DNA from: Mycolicibacterium phocaicum
Lineage (GTDB): Bacteria > Actinomycetota > Actinomycetes > Mycobacteriales > Mycobacteriaceae
Assembly (NCBI RefSeq): GCF_010731115.1
Contig: NZ_AP022616.1
Span: 4,092,001-4,156,000, forward strand
Direction of reading: 5' to 3'
DNA length: 64,000 bases
The notes under the pieces are model-generated. The model was given only the letters and a program-made list of their open reading frames with translations. It searched no databases and had not been told where the DNA came from. Of this stretch, positions 58,515 through 64,000 are shown piece by piece. The position numbers and the translations under genes are program-made. Numbering within the stretch: the first letter of the stretch is position 1; every line of letters begins with the position of its first letter.

Positions 58515-59996
58515 ATGGCCGTCACCTCGGTTAGCGGTAATTCAGCGAACGGTATGACCGTCTCGGTGGCAAACCCGACTACCACACCGCAGATTACCGT
58601 TGGGACCAGCGTCAGCGGGATGCTGAAGGGCAACGGCACCGCGATCACTGCAGGGGTGTCAAGGACCGACTATCTGGCGCCTGGACAGGCACGCGCCCAA
58701 TTCACCCCCGAATCGTTCGGGGCGGTGGGCAACGGCACCACAGATGATTCCACCGCGCTGAACAACTGCTTCGCCGCCGCCGGCGGTGCTGACGTCTACC
58801 TCAACCCGGCCAAAACGTACATGCACCAATCGGTACTTACCGTCGGGCAGAACGATACACGCATCCTCGGGGGTGGCACACTACTTGCCACTGCCGAAGC
58901 CACCTCGGCGGTCCATGTCACCGGGAACTACTGCTCCATCGAGGGCGTTACCGTGTCGTTTTCACAAGCAGGGGCCACCCGCCAAAGCGTCAACCAAGCG
59001 CAAAAGCTATGGGTTGAGGGCAGCAACTTCACCGCTACCAATGTCTACATAAATGGGTCGGCGGCGGCCGGGGTGTTTATGTACGGCGCCGCCTACTTTG
59101 TACTCACCAATGTGTACGTATATGGCACCCTGGCCGACGGTATCCACTGCACCCACGGCTCACATGATGGCCGAATTATCGGTTGCACCAGCGACACCAC
59201 AGGAGATGACAGTTTCGCCGTCGTGTCCTACGCCAGCGACGGAACTCCCGTCAAAAACATCGTCAACATCGGCAGCTACTCCTACACAAGTGCCGCCCGT
59301 GGTTTCTCCGTGGTCGGTGGCAGCAACATCCGTTACTACGGCGGCTATGTGGTCAACTCAGCGGACGCGGGGATCTACATCGCTGCTGAATCTAGCTTCA
59401 ACACTCTCGGTGTGAGTCGCGCTGTTGTAGACGGCTTCGATATCGCCGGCGCCAATACTGCAGCGGCCACCAGCCCGCAGGCGGGTGTTCTGATCACTAA
59501 CCAGCAGCCATCTGGCACGGTGATAACCGATGTCACCGTCAGGAACATCACCTTGACCAATACAAACACGGGCGCCGCATCGCAATTCGCCATCTACGCG
59601 AATTCCGGGGCTAACAACGTCCTCGACGTCGTCATTGACACTGTTCAGATTGTCGGCACAGGGCCGTCGCAGATCTTGGGAATCAGTAACATCGCGCGGT
59701 CAATCTACCAAGTACCGCAGAGCTTCCTGACGAAGCGACTCTATGTCACGAGTGCTGCAACTGCCGACCCTGGTATTGACCAGGTGCTTCTGCTGGGCGG
59801 CGGTGCGGTCCTGACCCTGCCGCCAGCTGCGGGTAACTATCGTCGTTACTCGGTACGCAACGTCTACAGTACTTCGCTATCGATTAGCCCCACTGGCAGT
59901 GATCAAATCGACGGCGCTGGCTCCTACACGATCGCAGCTGGCGCCAATACTGATTTCGTCAGCGACCAATCGTCTAACTGGTACACGTATCCGTAA
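58515..59996 (+). CDS. Right-handed beta-helix protein, phage tailspike/pectate lyase-like
   Basis: From ATG 58515 (GGAGGAAAGC upstream) it encodes 493 aa. The head region (about 1-60) has Gly/Ser/Thr-rich repeats like phage tail-fibre N-termini (SVSGNSANGMTVSVANP). Then FGAVGNGTTDDSTALNNCF, the hallmark start of pectate-lyase-3/tailspike beta-helix domains, and long stretches of Asn/Gly/Val-rich coils (about 90-400). A C-terminal cap has ISPTGSDQIDGAGSYTIAAG, seen in phage fibres. No signal peptide is present. No other phage gene is near. It could bind or cleave a surface polysaccharide. Confidence 0.85.
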   Translation: MAVTSVSGNSANGMTVSVANPTTTPQITVGTSVSGMLKGNGTAITAGVSRTDYLAPGQARAQFTPESFGAVGNGTTDDSTALNNCFAAAGGADVYLNPAKTYMHQSVLTVGQNDTRILGGGTLLATAEATSAVHVTGNYCSIEGVTVSFSQAGATRQSVNQAQKLWVEGSNFTATNVYINGSAAAGVFMYGAAYFVLTNVYVYGTLADGIHCTHGSHDGRIIGCTSDTTGDDSFAVVSYASDGTPVKNIVNIGSYSYTSAARGFSVVGGSNIRYYGGYVVNSADAGIYIAAESSFNTLGVSRAVVDGFDIAGANTAAATSPQAGVLITNQQPSGTVITDVTVRNITLTNTNTGAASQFAIYANSGANNVLDVVIDTVQIVGTGPSQILGISNIARSIYQVPQSFLTKRLYVTSAATADPGIDQVLLLGGGAVLTLPPAAGNYRRYSVRNVYSTSLSISPTGSDQIDGAGSYTIAAGANTDFVSDQSSNWYTYP

Positions 59997-60243
59997 GTCT
60001 GAAGCTATCGGGGCACTTCACGCTGTGCACCGAGCGCGGCGTGATTCAGGAACTGCGGAGTCGTCCACCGATGGAGCAGTAATCGGGCGCACCCTTAGCG
60101 AATAGTATCTCCGATCAAGCGCAGCGAACTCAGCTGGCCTAAGCGGGAACAACTGTGCAAACCGAAAGGCGATACCAGACAACGAATTTGGCACGCCCCG
60201 AATTCCCCAGAACGACTGACGGGTCGACCTCGGTCCGCTTGCT

Positions 60244-61401
60244 CTATTTAGCGTTTGGAGCGTGCTGTCGGGCGTATTCCTGTGTGCGGATGCCGCCGTA
60301 GTCGTGCAGCGATGCGCTAGCCGAGATTGTGGCGGTCATGTCGGCCATCTCGGTGGCCCATTCACGGACGAGAACGGGCCGAACGTGCCGGTGGTGCACG
60401 ATGCTGCTGCCGCCGCACCGCTTGACCGCGAACCAACGGGCTTCGCGCTCGGTGCGCTCGCGGCTCGCACTGTTGGGATTGGCTGGCCGGGTCGCCCTGT
60501 ATTCACGGGTTTCGGGGAACGTCTTGTCCGGACGGCTGGGCGGCCGATGGCTGTCGAAGATCATCCAGTGCCGGATCGCGTCGGCCCGGTCGTCCTCGAG
60601 GTCGGGGACGGCTCGACCAAGGCGGCGGCACGCCTCGGTCAAGAACACACGTTGCTCGGCGGTGTCGCCGTGGGCGAGCTGGCGCCAGGTCGGGTGTGCA
60701 GTCAGTTCGGCGAGGCTGACCGCTTCGGGATACACGGCGGCGAACAGCAGCGAGGTGGAGTAGGTGATGGGCTCCGTTCCCGGCGGGATCAGCCACCGCG
60801 CCCGTTGTTCCCACCGGCGAACGGCCTCGGTGGCGCGGTCACGTTGTGGCCAGCGGGTCCAGAAGTGACCGCAGATCAGGAAACCGGTCAGTACCGCATC
60901 GAACACCGCCGCCGAACCGTAGCGGGCCAGCATTCGGTTATGCCGGTGCTGGGCGGCCACGATTTGGTCGCCGACCCGATCATGTAGCGGTGTCGGCTGT
61001 TGCCCGGCGTCCGGTGGGCCGATCCAGTAGCGGTGCCGGGTGCAGACGTAATGGTGGTGCGGCAACAGTCGCAGCACCGGCCCGCCGTCGTGGCGGGCGT
61101 CACAGCGGCCGCAGCCTGGCTGGGACTGGTGGCGCCACGCTGCCCAGTCCGGTGCCGGGTCGCGCAGTTCGGGCAGCGCCAGCCCGAGATGCTCGACCTG
61201 GCGGCCGGTGACGAACGCGAGCCGCTCGGCCAGCACCACCCGGCCCCGTGCGCGGCCGGTCTGGTGTGCGGTATTGGTGGTGGCGACGTGTTCCCACAGT
61301 TCGCGCGCTGGGAGGCCGTGCAGTACGGCCAGGCGGGTCAGGTAAGACTGGACGATCTCGTGGCGGGCCGGTCCGGCGGGGATCGGCAGGCGGGCCAGCA
61401 C
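60244..61401 (-). CDS. tniQ: TniQ-family transposition protein
   Basis: From GTG 61401, 2 nt after the TnsC stop, it encodes 385 aa. The N-terminal TniQ-type LARLPIPAGPARHEIVQSYLTRLAVLHGLPARELW is followed by a zinc-finger pattern CGRCDARHDGGP then YVCTRHRYWI (about residues 105-135). A longer frame to 61668 overlaps the ATPase gene and is a shadow. TniQ/TnsD-type proteins choose the target site with TnsC. It is the last gene in the operon. 59997-60243 (247 bp) may include a transposon end but no repeat was found. Confidence 0.88.
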   Translation of the reverse strand: MLARLPIPAGPARHEIVQSYLTRLAVLHGLPARELWEHVATTNTAHQTGRARGRVVLAERLAFVTGRQVEHLGLALPELRDPAPDWAAWRHQSQPGCGRCDARHDGGPVLRLLPHHHYVCTRHRYWIGPPDAGQQPTPLHDRVGDQIVAAQHRHNRMLARYGSAAVFDAVLTGFLICGHFWTRWPQRDRATEAVRRWEQRARWLIPPGTEPITYSTSLLFAAVYPEAVSLAELTAHPTWRQLAHGDTAEQRVFLTEACRRLGRAVPDLEDDRADAIRHWMIFDSHRPPSRPDKTFPETREYRATRPANPNSASRERTEREARWFAVKRCGGSSIVHHRHVRPVLVREWATEMADMTATISASASLHDYGGIRTQEYARQHAPNAK

Positions 61402-61403
61402 GA

Positions 61404-62456
61404 TCAGCCGATCGCCCGGCGTGAACGATCCCCGGCAGCACCACGTTCGGCGGCGTGATCGACCGGGACGATATCGAGCAGCGGGCGGGTGATCCGTTCG
61501 CTGCCGTCCTCGATGGCCAGGACCGCTGCGCCGCGGACCAGGTGGGACAGGCTGCCGATCATGCCGCCGCTGCGCCGGTAGAGGTATTCGTCCAGCGTGA
61601 CCAGGGATCCGGTCTTGTGCCGGTGCAGCCGCAGGGTGGATTCCATCGTGGCGACCAGTGCCCGCCACTGCTCACGCTGCTCGCCGGTGCCGTAGGCGAA
61701 CGCGCTGGCCCCGATCATGGTGAAGCGGCCGGCGATCTGCCGGCCCCGGACCCCGGCGAACAGCCCGGCCGCTTCGACGTCGATGCCGGCGTAGATGAAC
61801 GTTGCTGGTAGCCGCTCGGCGAAATACTTCAACTGGTCGGACACTTCGGCACCGGGGCGGGTGGACAGGTTCAGGTTGTGCACCTCATCGACGAGCACCA
61901 GCTCAACACCGGTACGGGCCGCGGTGTGGCAGACCGCGTCGACGATGTCGGTGATGTTGGCCCGGCTGGTGAACGACAGGCCGAGGAAGCGGGCGAACTC
62001 CATTGCAAGCATCCGCGCGGTCGAGGCGGGCGGGACGGTCACATAAAGAACCGGGAGTCGATTCGCGTCGTGCGGGAATCGGCGGCGGATATGCAGTTCG
62101 TGGGTGCGGCCCAACTGTGTGAGCGCGGTGGTCTTGCCGGTGCCTGACTCCCCGGACACGATCAGGCCCCGCCGGGCGGAGATCTGGTTGCGGTTCAGCT
62201 GCACCAGCAGTCGCGCGGTGGAGATGACCTTTTGGATCGTCGGGGTGTTCGCCAGAGGCAGGTCGCCGTGGTAGGCCTGCCGCGCCTCCGTGACCGCCTC
62301 GCGCTCGGCGTCGGTGAGTAACTCCAGCGTGGCCGGGTTATGCCCATCGGGCGCGACAGGTTGGCGGTTCACGAACCGCCGCCACCCTTCCTTGGTGGTC
62401 AGCGGCTCATCGGCCCCAACCTCGGCCCCGCCGTCACTGTCGTTGCAGGTCACCAT
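61404..62456 (-). CDS. tniB: TniB/TnsC-type AAA+ ATPase
   Basis: A 350-aa ATPase. Walker A is GESGTGKT (about residues 102-109) and Walker B LVLVDEVHNL (D190, E191). It is the ATP-dependent adaptor that links the target selector TniQ to the transposase. ATG 62456 overlaps the transposase stop by 7 bp and its stop is 2 nt before tniQ, so the three are coupled. The C-terminal IEDGSERITRPLLDIVPVD is the family ending. Confidence 0.93.
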   Translation of the reverse strand: MVTCNDSDGGAEVGADEPLTTKEGWRRFVNRQPVAPDGHNPATLELLTDAEREAVTEARQAYHGDLPLANTPTIQKVISTARLLVQLNRNQISARRGLIVSGESGTGKTTALTQLGRTHELHIRRRFPHDANRLPVLYVTVPPASTARMLAMEFARFLGLSFTSRANITDIVDAVCHTAARTGVELVLVDEVHNLNLSTRPGAEVSDQLKYFAERLPATFIYAGIDVEAAGLFAGVRGRQIAGRFTMIGASAFAYGTGEQREQWRALVATMESTLRLHRHKTGSLVTLDEYLYRRSGGMIGSLSHLVRGAAVLAIEDGSERITRPLLDIVPVDHAAERGAAGDRSRRAIG

Positions 62457-64000
62457 TTGTCGGCCTCGGCGGCGGCGTCGAACACCCCGAACGGGATCAC
62501 CGTCGCCAATGGCTCGCCGGTTGACTCGGGCTCGGGCTCGGGATGGTCGGACGGCGCGATCAGCGAATTGGTCACGCTGGTCAGGCGGGTGCGGGCGGCG
62601 ACCCGGTCGGTGCGCTTGTCGACCGGTCCGGCGGCTGCGCGGGTCAACAGGTCATCCAGCACGCGGGCGACCTGCGTTTCGTTGCTGTCGTCACCGCCGC
62701 GCTGCGCGGTCAGGACGCGGGCGTGCCGCCAGGTGAACTCGGCGAACGGCGCGGTCACCATCGGCAGATGCGTCCACGGGACGGTCAGCCACCCGTCGCC
62801 GGTGCGCACGAACACCCGGGTCGCGTCATACGGGTCGTAGTGGACCTCCCAGAGCCCGCGGCGGGCGGTCACGCCGGAGTGCTGCAACCGTAGTGGCCCG
62901 AGTTCGGGAATGTCGTAGGTGCGGTAGTTGATGGTGATGCCGTAGGCGTTGATCTGCCGCCAGGTCACCGGCAGCAACTCCAAATAGTCTTCTCCGGTCA
63001 GGGTCAGTGGCAGATATCCGGCCGCGGCGACCAGCGCGGCGTACATCTCGTTCGGGCTGAGCATGCGGCGCGGTGCCAGTGGGTCGCGTAGCGCGTCGTG
63101 CGGGCGGGTCTGCCAGCCGGCCAGCAGCCACTCATCGAGCAGGTCCTGCAACTCGGTCAGCGTCCACGCCCCGGACACGTCGGCTCCGCGCCGGGTCGGG
63201 TTCGGACCGGTGTAGGAGGCGACGTGTTGGCAGAACAGCGTGTTGATCGACCCAAACGTGGCCTCCACGATCGCCTTGTCCGTCGGGGTGCGGGGCCGGG
63301 CCTGCTGCACGGAAATCCCTAACCGCTCACATGCTCTGGTGAACGTTTCGGACACGAACACTTTTCCGCCGTCGATGGTGATCGTGTCCGGCACGATCAC
63401 CGGCTTGGCTGCCGCCAGCTCCATCCGCGCGTCGATGTCCAGCAGCCGTGCGTGCGGCAACACCGATGCCGACATCCGCAACGCGTGATTCCAGCCGGGG
63501 CGCATCGGTTCGGGCACCAGCATCCGCGCCAGCAGCAACGCGGCGTCCACCGCTTTCGTTCCGACCGGCCGCAGCACCGCCGCGCAGATCGTGCGGGTGG
63601 CCACGTCCACCACGATTGTCAAGTCCGCGCGTGCCGGTGTGCCGTCATCGAGCAGGACCAGCACGTCGATCGGGGTCGAATCGATCTGCACCTGCTCACC
63701 GGGCCGCGCGGCGAAGGACGGGGTGAACATCCCAGCCGGACGGTTCGCCGTCTGCCGCCGTGTGACCGCCGACCCGAAACTGTGCCGACCGGTAGCCAAG
63801 GCGTCGATCAGCCGGTAAAACGCGGAGCGACCCGGCAGCGGCACCACCCCCGGCCCGTGCTCAGCCTCCAGTTGTTGAACGACCCGGCGCATCAGCCGCG
63901 TGCGCGTGCCGGTCGAGGTGTTCGTCTCGGCCTCCAGCGCCGCCCGTACCGCCGCGACCACCCGCGCATCAGCGCGTCCAGTGATCGCTGCCTCACGCGC
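62450..64000 (-). CDS. tniA: TnsB/TniA-type DDE transposase, partial (5' end outside window)
   Basis: At least 516 codons are visible; the frame stays open to the window end. Integrase-core residues are D94 (VQIDSTPID), D197 (TITIDGG) and E233 (KAIVEATFGSIN), counted from the GTG at 63961; the last two are 35 residues apart (DDE). A C-terminal Mu-transposase beta-barrel-like region (NAYGITINYRTYDIPEL) follows. It would cut and join the transposon ends. The N-terminal end-binding domain lies outside the window, so length and intactness cannot be judged. Confidence 0.93.
   Translation of the reverse strand, partial: AREAAITGRADARVVAAVRAALEAETNTSTGTRTRLMRRVVQQLEAEHGPGVVPLPGRSAFYRLIDALATGRHSFGSAVTRRQTANRPAGMFTPSFAARPGEQVQIDSTPIDVLVLLDDGTPARADLTIVVDVATRTICAAVLRPVGTKAVDAALLLARMLVPEPMRPGWNHALRMSASVLPHARLLDIDARMELAAAKPVIVPDTITIDGGKVFVSETFTRACERLGISVQQARPRTPTDKAIVEATFGSINTLFCQHVASYTGPNPTRRGADVSGAWTLTELQDLLDEWLLAGWQTRPHDALRDPLAPRRMLSPNEMYAALVAAAGYLPLTLTGEDYLELLPVTWRQINAYGITINYRTYDIPELGPLRLQHSGVTARRGLWEVHYDPYDATRVFVRTGDGWLTVPWTHLPMVTAPFAEFTWRHARVLTAQRGGDDSNETQVARVLDDLLTRAAAGPVDKRTDRVAARTRLTSVTNSLIAPSDHPEPEPESTGEPLATVIPFGVFDAAAEADKW

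Noticed and set aside
1..64000. CRISPR arrays, rRNA, riboswitches, replication origins
   Set aside because: No regularly spaced repeats, rRNA-like blocks, conserved riboswitch cores or DnaA-box clusters were seen.

Overview
This 64 kb window comes from a mycobacterium (family Mycobacteriaceae). It carries the genes that build the mycolyl-arabinogalactan wall: fadD32-pks13-accD4 for mycolic acid condensation, dprE1/dprE2, aftA and embC/embA/embB for arabinan, and glfT1 with the wzm/wzt exporter for galactan. It also has WhiB, 13E12-type HNH, Bpa and F420-type (PPOX) proteins. DNA is GC-rich throughout except for short AT-rich intergenic patches and a visibly less GC-rich block at about 55.3-60.2 kb. 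I cannot name the species from sequence alone.

Layout. 1-7.6 kb: 3' end of fadD32, then pks13 and accD4 (+). 7.7-8.7 kb: an alpha/beta hydrolase. 8.8-11.3 kb: a LexA-box-preceded HNH (13E12/DUF222) gene on the - strand, split by an intact IS3-family element; removing the element and one 4-bp target duplication restores a 412-aa frame exactly. 11.7-20 kb: narGHJI and a NarK transporter (+). 20-22.8 kb (-): a small membrane protein, a WhiB3-like regulator, glgC and a DeoR-type regulator. 22.9-23.4 kb: a lipoprotein. 23.4-38.4 kb (-): the arabinan locus, gene order gtrA-like, dprE1, dprE2, aftA, embC, embA, embB, with a MazEF-type toxin-antitoxin pair on the opposite strand lodged between embC and embA. 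38.5-43.8 kb: HD protein, divergent MocR/AhpD pair, a hydrolase remnant, an exported Ala-rich protein and a helical Ala-rich protein. 43.9-49.0 kb (-): wzm, glfT1, wzt, bpa and an Rv3779-like membrane protein. 49.1-55.3 kb: a class-V aminotransferase-like protein that appears to lack its PLP lysine, a thioesterase, a quinone reductase, tRNA-Ser(TGA), lipoprotein, OsmC, PPOX and membrane proteins. 55.3-60.2 kb: a less GC-rich block with a Tat-type lipoprotein esterase, an acyltransferase-3 and a phage-tailspike-like beta-helix protein. 60.2-64 kb (-): tniQ, a TnsC/TniB ATPase and a TnsB/TniA-type transposase running off the window, i.e. one end of a Tn7/Tn5053-like transposon.

How it works together. 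Most of the window is wall assembly: Pks13 with FadD32 and AccD4 makes mycolates; DprE1/E2 make the arabinose donor; GlfT1 starts galactan and Wzm/Wzt export it; AftA and the Emb proteins add arabinan. Accessory DNA has entered at several points: the HNH/IS unit, perhaps the nar-whiB-glgC block, the TA pair inside the emb cluster, and the 55-64 kb transposon-associated block. The most notable observations are an alanine in DprE1 at the cysteine that benzothiazinones attack, the toxin-antitoxin pair splitting embC from embAB, and the Tn7-like transposition genes next to a surface-modification-like gene block.
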